NCBI RefSeq assembly: GCF_001894805.1
Contig: NZ_BCWX01000013.1
Span: 1 to 64,000, forward strand
Source: Rhodococcus globerulus NBRC 14531
Lineage (GTDB): Bacteria > Actinomycetota > Actinomycetes > Mycobacteriales > Mycobacteriaceae
DNA: 64,000 bases
Direction of reading: 5' to 3'
The notes beneath the pieces were generated by a model, which was not told the origin of the DNA, made no database searches, and saw nothing but the letters and a program-made list of their open reading frames with translations. Both the position numbers and the translations under genes were made by a program. Position 1 is the first letter of the stretch, and each line of letters starts with the position of its first letter. Shown here piece by piece: positions 54,739 to 63,916 of this stretch.

Positions 54739-55584
54739 ATGACGCAAAGAGCAGATCCCGAGGAGATGAACTTGGTCGTAGAAAGTCCACAGGAACTGTT
54801 GGAGCAGAACGAAATCAGGCGGCGCCGTGATCCACTGGGGCGAGCAATACAACTTTTGGTCCACATGGTCGACAGCGGTGAAGAGGCCTACGGTGTCCGA
54901 GAATTAGGTACGCGACTGGGCGCGAGCGCGAGCACAGCCCACCGTCTACTCGGCGAACTTGAACAACTCGGAATGGTAGATCGGACACCCAGCGGCACCT
55001 ACCGAGTCGGACTGGAATTCCTGCGAATCGCCCGAACCTCGATAGCCCAGTTCCCACTACACGACAAGGCGAACGACGTTCTCTGCGAGCTCACTCGACG
55101 CAGCGAAGAAACCTCGTTTCTCAGTGTTTACAGTAGTCAACGTCAACAGATGATGTTCACTTTGTCCATCGAGTCCGCTCATCCGCTCCGCTACGTGCTC
55201 CAACTGAACAAATGGCTCTCGGTCCACACCGGCGCGAGTGGACTCGCGATCCTCGCGTTCCTACCCGATGAGGATCGCCGCGAGATCGTGGAAAAACAAC
55301 TCGGCACATCGCCTGATATCAGCGACGATACGTTGCGCCTCACCGAACGCCTTACAGAGATTAAGCGCCAGGGCTACGCCAGTTCCCGAGCCGAACGGAT
55401 CGTTGGTGCCGTGGCGGTGGCCGCACCCGTGTTCGGGCCCTCCGGTGAGGTTTTCGGCGATGTCGGCGTCACGATCCCCGAGAGTCGGTTCAACGAAACA
55501 GACGAACCTGTCCTTGCCGGACTCGTCGTCCACTCGGCCGAGATCCTCACTGTCAGTATGGGCGGGACTGTACCTACGAGTTGA
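54739..55584 (+). CDS. IclR family transcriptional regulator
   Basis: The roughly 281-aa regulator has an N-terminal winged helix (YGVRELGTRLGASASTAHRLLGELEQLGMVDR) near residues 53-84, then an IclR effector domain ending in FGDVGVTIPESRF and GLVVHSAEIL. The start is uncertain: ATG 54739 has GAAG close by, GTG 54709 and ATG 54766 are alternatives. IclR proteins commonly control aromatic catabolic operons, acting as activator or repressor. Its position suggests control of the ring module to its left. Confidence 0.85.
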   Translation: MTQRADPEEMNLVVESPQELLEQNEIRRRRDPLGRAIQLLVHMVDSGEEAYGVRELGTRLGASASTAHRLLGELEQLGMVDRTPSGTYRVGLEFLRIARTSIAQFPLHDKANDVLCELTRRSEETSFLSVYSSQRQQMMFTLSIESAHPLRYVLQLNKWLSVHTGASGLAILAFLPDEDRREIVEKQLGTSPDISDDTLRLTERLTEIKRQGYASSRAERIVGAVAVAAPVFGPSGEVFGDVGVTIPESRFNETDEPVLAGLVVHSAEILTVSMGGTVPTS

Positions 55585-55790
55585 CCGAATGTCAGATTCC
55601 GCCGAAACATGCTGATCTCGGCTGACTTCCGTATTCGTTCCCCCCGCCACAAGAATCGCTGCAGGAATCGGCTTTAGCGGGTCGACACTTGACGGCGCGG
55701 TCTTGTAGCCCCGAAGGCTCTGGCTGCTCGAGACAGGCAGATGCGCCTGGGTACCAAATCCATTGCAGACAGCCGATTTTAGTCAAATAG

Positions 55791-55802
55791 GACCGTACGG
55801 TC
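55791..55802. promoter_or_regulatory. perfect palindrome, operator candidate
   Basis: GACCGTACGGTC is a perfect 12-base palindrome of the kind bound by TetR-family dimers. No gene starts directly beside it, so its target is unclear. Confidence 0.4.
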
Positions 55803-56442
55803 GTGTTGGTGGTAACTCCAATGACCGAAGGGCATGTGCACGGCTACCGATGGTCGAAATATTCACTCCCCGGGTAGCCGACGGCGCATGCTGTGAGCGA
55901 TGACAAAACCGAGTGGCGCTTAATTCGATCTAGTCATCTGAGCGTTGAAACCCGGAGGCATTGCCAATCTGTCGGCACCTATTCGCCGAAACGACTGCGG
56001 ATCCCAGCTCACATCTGTAGCTTTCACAAGGCCGCCACTGAGCACCGCAGCTCCAGGGGCGACGCGAATTACCGAGGCCTGATCGTGTCCGCACCGGCGC
56101 GATATCGCCAGATAGGACAACGCCTTCGTGAAGATATGCGGTGAGTGCAGCACGCCCGAACCCGTCAGACATAGAGGCCGTTTTGGCCTGTGAACAGCCC
56201 GAACTCGTAAACCGGCGGGAAGATCGACTGGGTCGATTGCCGCCGAATCCACGAAACTTCAACCTTCTACGGCCGACCGAGATTACGGCTCTGCACCACT
56301 ACACACATCGGACTCTGCCGAGAACTGAGTTCTTAAACCAAGTAAATTACCTTGATCGTCCAGAGCGAATGGGTCTCCTGAAGAACAGGACCGGGCACAC
56401 CCCTTGACGCTGACAACCTCAGCTGCCAAGCTTAATCGAAAC

Positions 56443-56460
56443 ACGGAACATGCGTTCCGT
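56443..56460. promoter_or_regulatory. inverted repeat, operator candidate for the ABC operon
   Basis: ACGGAAC and GTTCCGT are perfect 7-base arms around ATGC, and a further CGGAAC follows at 56465-56470. It is the most obvious site upstream of the ABC transporter genes. Confidence 0.4.
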
Positions 56461-56790
56461 TATCCGGAACGATAACGAGCGCTGTTTCGTAGGAGTGCTC
56501 AACGAACTGGTTAGATCCCGAGACCGCGTGAGGACGACGATGCCAGTATCCGAGCCGGCTCAACTGCAGACCTTCCTCACCAGAACTGCATGGGAAGTGA
56601 ACTGGCCGAAGGCATATCGCCTCAGCTGACTTCTCGGCCGGCACGTCGGTCCACTTTCGATCCGGACGCACTTCGTAACTGTCATCGCACCGCTGTTCCC
56701 CACTCGCTTGACTGCGCTTCTCGAGCAAATTCCGGAAGAAGGATGTCCCGTGGGGTTAAAGAGATTGGGATGTAAAGAGATGGTAGAAAA

Positions 56791-57756
56791 GTGAAAACAT
56801 GGAATTTCACGCAGCGAGCTGGTTCGCTGTTCCAGTTCCTGATGCTGCTGTTCATGGTATCGGTGGCGGTGTTCTTGCTCCTCGAGCTGATTCCAGGCGA
56901 CCCAGTGGATGCGCTTCTTCCACCAGATGCCTCCCCTGAGCAGATAACCGCCGCCAGGGATGCGTACGGACTCAATGATCCACTGCTGCAACGGTATTTC
57001 GGTTGGATGGGAGGGGTTCTCCATGGTGACTTCGGCAGGTCCTATCAGACGGGCGTTTCCGTCGGAGAGTCGATCATGGAGCGGCTTCCCGTCTCCCTTG
57101 AACTTGCTCTGGTTTCCATAATTTTGGCTCTGGTCATAGCGATTCCGACGGCAGTCTGGTCGGCATACCGTCCGGGCGGAATAGTCGATCGGGTGACCAC
57201 GATCATTTCGTCGGCCATGTTGGCAACACCGTCTTTTGTTCTGGGAATCGTGCTTATCTTTGTTTTTGCAATGACACTGAATATCTTTCCGCCGATGGGG
57301 TGGGTGCCGTTCTCGGAAGACCCGATTGCACATATTGAGAAACTGATACTTCCGGTGGTAACTCTTGCCGCGTCCGAAATCGTGCTCTTCATACGAATTC
57401 TCAAGGGCGATATGATGACTACTCTCCAGCAGGACCACGTTCTGTCGGCCCGCGCGCGTGGGCTTCCGACATGGCGCATCCTGTCGGGGCACGCATTGAA
57501 GCAGTCTTCCTTCTCGTTGGTAACTGTGTCCGGAATGGTGATCGGCCGGCTCATCGGAGGCACCATTTTGGTTGAGGCGATCTTTTCTCTCCCCGGCTTG
57601 GGAACACTAGCCATCAATGGAATTCACTCCCGCGACTACGTCGTGGTGCAAGCTGTGGTGCTGGTCTGCGCTGTCGGATACATACTCATCAACGCATTGG
57701 TTGACCTCACCTATCCGCTACTCGACCCGAGAGTCAGGAAGGAAAGGACGTCATGA
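56791..57756 (+). CDS. ABC transporter permease, DppB/OppB type
   Basis: The 321-aa membrane protein has an N-terminal helix (QFLMLLFMVSVAVFLLLEL) followed by the GDPVDALLPPDASPEQI motif and five more helices. The cytoplasmic EAA loop reads ARARGLPTWRILSGHALKQS. It forms the inner-membrane channel of a peptide/nickel/opine-type importer with the next gene product. The GTG start follows a GAGATGG stretch. Its end overlaps the next gene by 4 bases. First gene of the five-gene operon. Confidence 0.92.
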   Translation: MKTWNFTQRAGSLFQFLMLLFMVSVAVFLLLELIPGDPVDALLPPDASPEQITAARDAYGLNDPLLQRYFGWMGGVLHGDFGRSYQTGVSVGESIMERLPVSLELALVSIILALVIAIPTAVWSAYRPGGIVDRVTTIISSAMLATPSFVLGIVLIFVFAMTLNIFPPMGWVPFSEDPIAHIEKLILPVVTLAASEIVLFIRILKGDMMTTLQQDHVLSARARGLPTWRILSGHALKQSSFSLVTVSGMVIGRLIGGTILVEAIFSLPGLGTLAINGIHSRDYVVVQAVVLVCAVGYILINALVDLTYPLLDPRVRKERTS

Positions 57757-58658
57757 GCGAAGTTATCCAGGATTCGCCCGGATCCGTCGCCGTGGCGGAA
57801 CGGAACGCGCAGTCCCCACTGCCAGAAGTGGTTATCAAGCCCATTCGGCGCCGGCGTGATATCGGCGCCCTGATCGGTGTTATCTGGATTACCGTTGTGT
57901 GCCTGGGCGCGATTTTCGCGAACGTACTGCCTCTGCCGGATCCGAACGACGTTTCCAGCGTTTTCAATGCGATTCCCGGAACTGACGGGCATATTCTCGG
58001 AACCGATTCGCTAGGTCGAGATGTCTTGTCTCGCCTAATATTCGGCGCCCGTGTGTCGCTGGCAGTTGCCATCGGTGCCACCAGCATCTCGCTTGTCCTC
58101 GGCGTAACCCTAGGGATGCTCGCGGGCTACTTCGGAGGAACAGTTGACAAGTTCATCTCGTTGTTCATCAACTTCACGCTTTCTTTTCCTCCGCTGATCT
58201 TCCTGATCGCCATGGTGGCAGTTCTCGAGCCGAGCCTGAGCACACTGGTGATTGCGCTGGCCATCATGGGCATCCCGAACTTCGCACGTGTCGCTCGGGC
58301 CAACACGTTGGCTTTTGCTGAACGCGAGTTCGTTACTGCTGCAAAATCTTTGGGTGCATCACCGCTACGCATCCTGCTCCGTGAACTGCTGGCGAATGTC
58401 ATGCTACCCATTCTGTCGCTGGCGTTGGTCGTGATGGCGACTCTCGTGATCGCCGAGGGATCTTTGAGTTTCCTCGGCGTGGGTGTTCCCCCGCCGACTC
58501 CCAGCTGGGGTGGCATGCTCGCAGCTGGTCGCGAACAGATGAGCCGGCACCCTCAGCTTGTACTGATACCAGCGCTGTTCTTCTTCGTAACCGTCTTCTC
58601 CTTCAACAGGATTGGCGACTGGGTTCGTGGACGTGTTGGAAAGGATTCGGCGATATGA
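57753..58658 (+). CDS. ABC transporter permease, DppC/OppC type
   Basis: The 301-aa protein has a cytoplasmic N-terminus, then about six helices. HILGTDSLGRDVLSRLIFGARVSL is the hallmark of DppC-type permeases, and the EAA loop reads AAKSLGASPLRILLRELLAN. It pairs with the DppB-type subunit. Start and stop overlap the neighbouring genes by 4 bases, so translation is coupled. Confidence 0.93.
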   Translation: MSEVIQDSPGSVAVAERNAQSPLPEVVIKPIRRRRDIGALIGVIWITVVCLGAIFANVLPLPDPNDVSSVFNAIPGTDGHILGTDSLGRDVLSRLIFGARVSLAVAIGATSISLVLGVTLGMLAGYFGGTVDKFISLFINFTLSFPPLIFLIAMVAVLEPSLSTLVIALAIMGIPNFARVARANTLAFAEREFVTAAKSLGASPLRILLRELLANVMLPILSLALVVMATLVIAEGSLSFLGVGVPPPTPSWGGMLAAGREQMSRHPQLVLIPALFFFVTVFSFNRIGDWVRGRVGKDSAI

Positions 58659-59773
58659 GTCAGGCAATCAAGTCTCCCGAGCACGAACATTCTTCGGCGG
58701 ATGTCGACTCGACCGAAGTACTTCGGGTCAGGGATCTCCGGGTGTGGTTTCAGACGCCGAAAGGGCTGGTCCGGGCCGTTGAAGGTGTCGATCTCGATTT
58801 GCGTCGCGGTGAGACATTGGGCATCGTCGGTGAATCCGGATCGGGCAAATCCGTTCTGTCCCGGGCGATCATGAAGATCCTCGCTCCCAACGCGCATGTC
58901 CTTCCGGGTAGCAAAATCATCCTCAACGGAGTGGATCTGGCAACAGTTACCCGCAAGGACAACCCGCATTTGTGGGGCGTGGACCTATCGATGGTTTTCC
59001 AAGACCCGATGACGTCGCTGACGCCGGTGATCACCATCGGAAAGCAACTGACCGAGACGCTCAGTTTCCACCTCGGTCTCGACAAGAAGCAAGCCACGGC
59101 AGAGGCGACACGACTGCTCCGAATGGTAGGCATCCCCGAACCGGAGAAGCGCTTCAGCCAGTACCCGCATAATCTGTCGGGAGGTATGCGTCAACGCGTT
59201 ACTATCGCACTTGCCATCGCGTGCTCACCCAAACTACTTATCGCGGACGAGCCGACCACCGCGCTGGATGTGACAGTTCAGCATCAAATCCTGAACCTTC
59301 TGCAGGATCTGCAGGAATCGTCGGGAATGGCCATGATCCTCATTACCCACGATTTGGGTGTGGTCGCCGGCCGTGCTGACAACATTGCGGTGATGTACGC
59401 CGGACGTGTAGTCGAGAAGGCGCCTACACGCCAATTGTTCGCAAACATGCGCCATCCCTATACCAAGGCACTTATTGATGCGATCCCCAAGGTTTCTCAT
59501 CCGAGCCATACTCGGCTTCCGTCCATTCCCGGGCGTCCCCCGATTGTGATCGACCCACCTGCGGGATGCAGTTTCGCTTTGCGGTGTGCTTCAGCGCAAT
59601 CTCGTTGTCTCGAGGAAACCCCGACCCTGCAGATAGATCCATTCCAGCCAGAACACTCGGCAGCCTGCTTCTTCCCGCTGGGCACCGCTGACGGAGATGC
59701 CGCTCGTTTACGAAATTCCGAAGCAGGCTTCACTGCTGCGGGTACCCCGGTTGGTAATGAGGTGATGATCTGA
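58655..59773 (+). CDS. ABC transporter ATPase, DppD/OppD type
   Basis: The 372-aa ATPase has Walker A GESGSGKS, signature LSGGMRQR, Walker B LLIADEPTTALD and the switch His in ITHDLGV. The C-terminal oligopeptide/dipeptide extension has Cys-rich CSFALRCASAQSRC, a segment that in related proteins may hold an iron-sulfur cluster. It drives import with the DppF-type subunit. Its stop overlaps the next start by one base. Confidence 0.93.
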   Translation: MSQAIKSPEHEHSSADVDSTEVLRVRDLRVWFQTPKGLVRAVEGVDLDLRRGETLGIVGESGSGKSVLSRAIMKILAPNAHVLPGSKIILNGVDLATVTRKDNPHLWGVDLSMVFQDPMTSLTPVITIGKQLTETLSFHLGLDKKQATAEATRLLRMVGIPEPEKRFSQYPHNLSGGMRQRVTIALAIACSPKLLIADEPTTALDVTVQHQILNLLQDLQESSGMAMILITHDLGVVAGRADNIAVMYAGRVVEKAPTRQLFANMRHPYTKALIDAIPKVSHPSHTRLPSIPGRPPIVIDPPAGCSFALRCASAQSRCLEETPTLQIDPFQPEHSAACFFPLGTADGDAARLRNSEAGFTAAGTPVGNEVMI

Positions 59774-60819
59774 TGGCTGGTAGTGGAACAGCACATCTAC
59801 GCGACCAGGATGACGTCGTTCTCAGCGTTCGAAATCTGGTGGTGGAGTACGCCGGCCGTGGCGGACAGCGAGTCTATGCAGTGTCGGACGTCAGTTTTGA
59901 CGCTATCCGCGGTGAGACAATCGGCCTGGTCGGTGAGTCCGGTTGCGGCAAGTCCAGTGTGGCGAAGGCAATCATGCAACTTCCGGGTCCTACCTCCGGA
60001 TCGGTCGAGTTCGATGGCGTCAACGTTGTCGGTCTCAAAGGCGCTGCGTTGCGCCGCCAACGCCGCAAGATTCAGATGATCTTTCAGGATCCGATTTCCT
60101 CGCTGAACCCGTTGCGCAAGGTCAAGGACATCATCGCCGAGGGTCTGCGCATACACGACGACCTGAGCAAGTCGGAGGTTCTGGCCAAGACGCAGGCGAT
60201 GATCGAGCGGGTCGGACTTGACCCTGATACTGCCGCAGACCGCCGTCCCCACGAATTCTCGGGTGGTCAATGCCAGCGCATTTCCATCGCGCGCGCCATG
60301 GTGCTCGATCCCGAGGTGATTGTCTGCGACGAGCCGGTATCGGCACTGGATGTTTCGGTTCAGGCTCAGATCATGAACCTGCTTCATGAAATGAAGGAGC
60401 GGTACCAGCTCACGATGGTCTTCATCGCCCATGATCTGGCCGTGGTCAAGAACCTCAGTGACCGCATCGTGGTGATGTACCTCGGAAAGATCTGTGAGAT
60501 CGGAACTTCGGAGGAACTCTTCTCGTCCCCGGCCCATCCCTACACTCGTGCACTCGCACAGTCGATTCCAGAACCTGATCCCGATGCTCCGATTCGGGAG
60601 GCCGCACTCTCTGGCGACTTGCCTTCGCCGCTGAATCCGCCGAGTGGGTGCCGGTTCAGGACACGTTGCCCGTTGGCGCAAGAACAGTGCGCCTCTGATG
60701 AGCCGGAAATTCGAGAGGTTCGTCCAGGTCGCTTCGTCGCCTGCCACTTCCCTCTCGACGACTCGGCGCTCCTGCAGGCAACTGGTCAGAGTTCGGTGCT
60801 GTCAAAAAATCCCGCCTGA
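59773..60819 (+). CDS. ABC transporter ATPase, DppF/OppF type
   Basis: The 348-aa ATPase has Walker A GESGCGKS, signature FSGGQCQR, Walker B VIVCDEPVSALD, switch His in IAHDLAV, and the C-terminal CRFRTRCPLAQEQC extension. It completes the ATPase pair of the importer. The binding-protein gene follows after 62 bases. Confidence 0.93.
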   Translation: MAGSGTAHLRDQDDVVLSVRNLVVEYAGRGGQRVYAVSDVSFDAIRGETIGLVGESGCGKSSVAKAIMQLPGPTSGSVEFDGVNVVGLKGAALRRQRRKIQMIFQDPISSLNPLRKVKDIIAEGLRIHDDLSKSEVLAKTQAMIERVGLDPDTAADRRPHEFSGGQCQRISIARAMVLDPEVIVCDEPVSALDVSVQAQIMNLLHEMKERYQLTMVFIAHDLAVVKNLSDRIVVMYLGKICEIGTSEELFSSPAHPYTRALAQSIPEPDPDAPIREAALSGDLPSPLNPPSGCRFRTRCPLAQEQCASDEPEIREVRPGRFVACHFPLDDSALLQATGQSSVLSKNPA

Positions 60820-60881
60820 TACACGAAGTCCCACAAGCACAGACATCTTCCGAACCCTCACGAGCAGGGACGGGTAAGCAA

Positions 60882-62456
60882 ATGAGAATGGAGTTCACTT
60901 TGCGCACGCAAAAAGGTATGAAGTCTCGGCGGGTCATTGGCGCCCTCGCGACTATTGTCGTCACGGGTATCGCCCTGACCAGTTGTTCTTCTTCTTCGGG
61001 AAGCGAGGGCGATTCCGTAGGCGAGCCGAAGACCGGCGGCACGTTGGCATATGCAATGGGAGGCGAAACCCAGTCCATGGACCCGGCGAACTGCGGTTTG
61101 GTTGCGTACCACCGCTGTTCACCTGTGTTCGGCACATTGGTGCGTTATGACGCCGCGACTGACACGTTCGTGCCGTATCTCGCAGAATCATTCGAGAGTT
61201 CGGACGGGGCGAACTGGACGCTCAAACTCCGTGAGGGCGTCACCTTCAGCGACGGCACCCCGTTTGACGCTGAAGCGGTCGTGTTCAACTGGGACCGCAT
61301 CAAGGATCCCGCGACGCTTTCGGCCGCAGCGTCTGCCACCAATGGTATGGCGTGGGAGATCGTTGATCCGCTTACCGTCAAGGTGACGCTCGACGAAGCG
61401 AACTTCCAGCTGCCCTGGCAGTTGGTCAGGGGCCTCGGTGCTATCGGTTCGCCCACCGGGATCAAGGCAGCAGGCGCGGAAGTCGGCAACAAGCCCGTCG
61501 GAGCCGGCCCGTTCCTCATGCAGGAATGGGTCCGCAACTCCGAAATGAAGCTCGTCCGTAATCCGACCTACTTCGAGCAAGGCTTGCCCTACCTCGATGC
61601 GATGACCATCAAACAAGCTGGCTCCGATCCTCAGAAAATGAATGCGGTTATCAGTGGAGAAGCTTTGATGACCCCCCTTTCCAGCACTATCGATGCCGAG
61701 AAAATGGAGGACAGCGGCTTCAACACCGATGGCGGTCAGCTCATCGGCGGCAGCGGCGTTATCTTCAATTACAAGGATCCGACCATCCAAGACGCTGGTC
61801 TACGGAACGCAATGCTGCACGCAATCGATGCCGACCAGATGGTTGCGGCGCTCGGCACCCAGACCGTGACTGCTGACGCGTTCATGCCTTCGGACAGTGG
61901 CGCAGCGTTCCCCGAACTTGCCTTGAGCGAGGCACAAAAACTGTTCGATGACTACCTGAGCAGGACCTCGAAGACGAGCGAGACCATTTCGCTCACGACT
62001 TATGCGGGTTTCCCGGTGATGGAACAGACATCTCAGATGCTCCAGGCCCAACTGCAGAAGATCAACGGCCTGACCGTCAAGATCGTGCCCCTCGATCCCC
62101 CAGTTCTCTTGGCAAATCAGAGGAAGGGCGACTTCCAACTCATGACCACGACTTATCAGTCTGCGTCCAAGGATCTGCTGTTCGACCTGTTCTACACCAA
62201 TGCACCGCAGAACGCGACCGGCTATTCGAATCCCACAGTGGACGCTGCACTCGAGCTCACCCGCTCGTCGAAGGACGCCGCTGAAGTCGCCAAGGCGTAC
62301 GAGATTGTCAACACCGAGGTCTCTCGGGACGCTCCGATGCGTATCTGGCAGTACATCGGTGCCTACATTGCCTCGGACAAGAAGGTCCAGGGCATCACGG
62401 TTGTTCCGACGGGTTCAGGTGCAGCATGGGACTGGGAAAAGGTCTGGCTGAACTGA
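60882..62456 (+). CDS. extracellular solute-binding lipoprotein, family 5
   Basis: The 524-aa protein has a lipoprotein signal: basic start (RTQKGMKSRR), hydrophobic core, lipobox ALTSC with C35, then a Ser-rich linker. The mature part is a family 5 (DppA/OppA) binding protein, with TGGTLAYAMGGE and YDAATDTFVPYLAESFE. It is anchored outside the membrane and delivers ligand to the permease. Being last in the operon is unusual. Peptide is possible, but family 5 proteins also bind nickel, opines, sugars and other compounds. Confidence 0.92.
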   Translation: MRMEFTLRTQKGMKSRRVIGALATIVVTGIALTSCSSSSGSEGDSVGEPKTGGTLAYAMGGETQSMDPANCGLVAYHRCSPVFGTLVRYDAATDTFVPYLAESFESSDGANWTLKLREGVTFSDGTPFDAEAVVFNWDRIKDPATLSAAASATNGMAWEIVDPLTVKVTLDEANFQLPWQLVRGLGAIGSPTGIKAAGAEVGNKPVGAGPFLMQEWVRNSEMKLVRNPTYFEQGLPYLDAMTIKQAGSDPQKMNAVISGEALMTPLSSTIDAEKMEDSGFNTDGGQLIGGSGVIFNYKDPTIQDAGLRNAMLHAIDADQMVAALGTQTVTADAFMPSDSGAAFPELALSEAQKLFDDYLSRTSKTSETISLTTYAGFPVMEQTSQMLQAQLQKINGLTVKIVPLDPPVLLANQRKGDFQLMTTTYQSASKDLLFDLFYTNAPQNATGYSNPTVDAALELTRSSKDAAEVAKAYEIVNTEVSRDAPMRIWQYIGAYIASDKKVQGITVVPTGSGAAWDWEKVWLN

Positions 62457-62463
62457 TCGAAAT

Positions 62464-62497
62464 ACAGGTTGGCCGGCTGATCAGCCGGCCAACCTGT
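62464..62497 (+). terminator. terminator palindrome after the ABC operon
   Basis: This is a perfect palindrome with two 17-base arms (ACAGGTTGGCCGGCTGA and its complement) and no spacer, starting seven bases after the binding-protein stop. In RNA it would form a strong hairpin. It ends at the junction with the SDR remnant. Confidence 0.85.
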
Positions 62498-62499
62498 GC

Positions 62500-62541
62500 G
62501 GACAGACCGCCAGTGTCAACGGCGGCTCCTGCCTCGCCTGA
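62500..62541 (+). pseudogene. 3' end remnant of an SDR gene
   Basis: The forward frame GQTASVNGGSCLA-stop matches the end of the SDR at 51.7 kb (GQTVSVNGGSYLA-stop). The DNA similarity continues through the following hairpin: I count 9 differences over 87 aligned bases, 62500-62586 against the minus strand of 51618-51704. It stops abruptly on both sides. The rest of the gene is absent. Confidence 0.8.
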
Positions 62542-62544
62542 ATC

Positions 62545-62571
62545 TCGCCGTAGCCGCACCGGCTACGGCGA
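62545..62571 (+). repeat. hairpin copy of the 51.6-kb element
   Basis: TCGCCGTAGCC and GGCTACGGCGA, with a 5-base loop, are identical in both stems to 51633-51659, in opposite orientation. It follows the SDR remnant as it follows the intact SDR gene. Confidence 0.8.
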
Positions 62572-62586
62572 CAGGCCTGTTCCGGA

Positions 62587-63003
62587 AGCCGGACAAACAC
62601 CCAGCAGAATCGTCCCCAGCCGGCCCTTGCTGGACACCGGATGCCTGCACAGCCAGACGGCACGAAGATTAACCAGACAAACTTAATTCATACTCATAGT
62701 AATTTGCGCTGCACATTATTTGCAGCACCGCAGGGCCCAGAGGTGTGACCCAGGCGACAGGTGTCAGTTCCTTCACTGAATCATCTGGCGGCGTCATCCC
62801 TGAAACAAAATAAGCTATAATACTTAATTCCAAGGCTGCCCGATTCGAGGTACCGTAAGTTAGAATCCAAATTCGCAGGAGCGGGGCCGGGTACATCAAC
62901 CGATCTGGAAATTGACACAAGGCATACGCTCTCCGCGGATAGAGATGAGCAGACGAGAGGGGGCGGGGACAGCGCCGGACCATAGGCACTTCCCTGGGCA
63001 AAT
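62587..63003. other. intergenic region before TetR
   Basis: No gene is visible on either strand. The AT-richer part holds two copies of ACTTAATTC (62691-62699 and 62822-62830) and a -10-like TATAAT at 62816-62821, so it is probably the promoter of the TetR gene. Confidence 0.4.
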
Positions 63004-63786
63004 ATGCCGATAGCACCAGCGGACAAGATACCTTCGAGCGACGGCGGGAACATGCGGCCTTCCGCTGGTAAGGAACGAGTAAACTCACGGGGCGACGCGA
63101 CCCGACTGCTACTTCTCATCACAGCCGAACAGCTATTTGCCGAGCGCGGAATCGCAGCAGTTCCCCTCAGGGACATCGGCATCGCTGCCGGCCAGAAGAA
63201 CCATGCCGTGGTGCAGTACCACTTCGGCGACAGGGAAACTCTGGTGAGCGAAATTATCGCGTACAGGGCCCACACCAGCGAAGAACGTCGTGTGGAAATG
63301 TTCGCAGATTTGATGGTACGCGGCCAGCCTCGAGTTTCCGACCTCGTGCGACTATTCGTCTTCCCTCTGGCCAGCCATCTGGACGAGGACAATCATTACC
63401 TTGCATTTATGTCCCGTTACATTCTGGAGAATGGCGGCTATTCACGGCTCAGTGTAAGTAGCAACACTGTAATTCCGTCCGCCACTGCCAGTACCGTACT
63501 GGGGCTATTGGGCCGACTCCTGTCCAACCTTTCCGAAGAAGTCCTCGAAGAGCGCTGCATGCACATGCTCACGGGTACCGTTCATACACTGGCTCGCTAT
63601 CAGGCGGTTCTGGCGTCTGGCGAGAAACTCCCCCTGCCGATGGACGTCCTACTCGAGGATCTGGTCCAGTTCTTCACCTCAGGGCTTGAAGCATCGCTAG
63701 GGCCGGCCACTGCAACGGCCAATGCCGCTCCGGATCGAGGGCGGGCTCCTAGCCAACTGAAGCGGAACACTATCTCCGCCAAGTAA
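63004..63786 (+). CDS. TetR family transcriptional regulator
   Basis: The product is about 260 aa, or 244 aa if ATG 63052 is used; neither start has a strong ribosome binding site. The helix-turn-helix PLRDIGIAAGQKNHAVVQYHFGDRETLVSEII lies near residues 57-88. The AVVQYHFG segment is shared with the TetR protein at 20.8 kb. The C-terminal 35 residues are Ala/Arg-rich and probably disordered. It follows the ABC operon on the same strand and may control it or a gene beyond the window. Confidence 0.87.
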   Translation: MPIAPADKIPSSDGGNMRPSAGKERVNSRGDATRLLLLITAEQLFAERGIAAVPLRDIGIAAGQKNHAVVQYHFGDRETLVSEIIAYRAHTSEERRVEMFADLMVRGQPRVSDLVRLFVFPLASHLDEDNHYLAFMSRYILENGGYSRLSVSSNTVIPSATASTVLGLLGRLLSNLSEEVLEERCMHMLTGTVHTLARYQAVLASGEKLPLPMDVLLEDLVQFFTSGLEASLGPATATANAAPDRGRAPSQLKRNTISAK

Positions 63787-63879
63787 GTTCCGACGAGGAA
63801 CTTGATGGCCCGTGCGGTGTTTTTCGAAACCTTCCGATCATTGCGCGTAGTTCACCGGAGCCACTGACCCACGCGCGAC

Positions 63880-63915
63880 GCGGATACCGACATCATTGAC
63901 GATATCGGTATCCGC
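63880..63915. terminator. bidirectional terminator hairpin
   Basis: Perfect 11-base arms (GCGGATACCGA and its complement) flank a 14-base loop between the TetR gene and the reverse reading frame at the window edge. Confidence 0.7.
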
Positions 63916-63916
63916 G

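Larger units (their letters stand above)
55585..56790. other. 1.2-kb region without a confident gene
   Basis: All frames of 80-110 codons here lack ribosome binding sites and recognisable motifs, and frames on both strands overlap without a clear winner. I see two palindromes: GACCGTACGGTC at 55791-55802 and ACGGAAC-ATGC-GTTCCGT at 56443-56460, the latter about 330 bases before the ABC operon. The region could be a decayed gene or a long regulatory region. Confidence 0.5.

Noticed and set aside
55893..56728. Several overlapping frames of 80-110 codons between IclR and the ABC operon
   Set aside because: None has a ribosome binding site, consistent codon use or a motif. I describe the stretch as gene-free.
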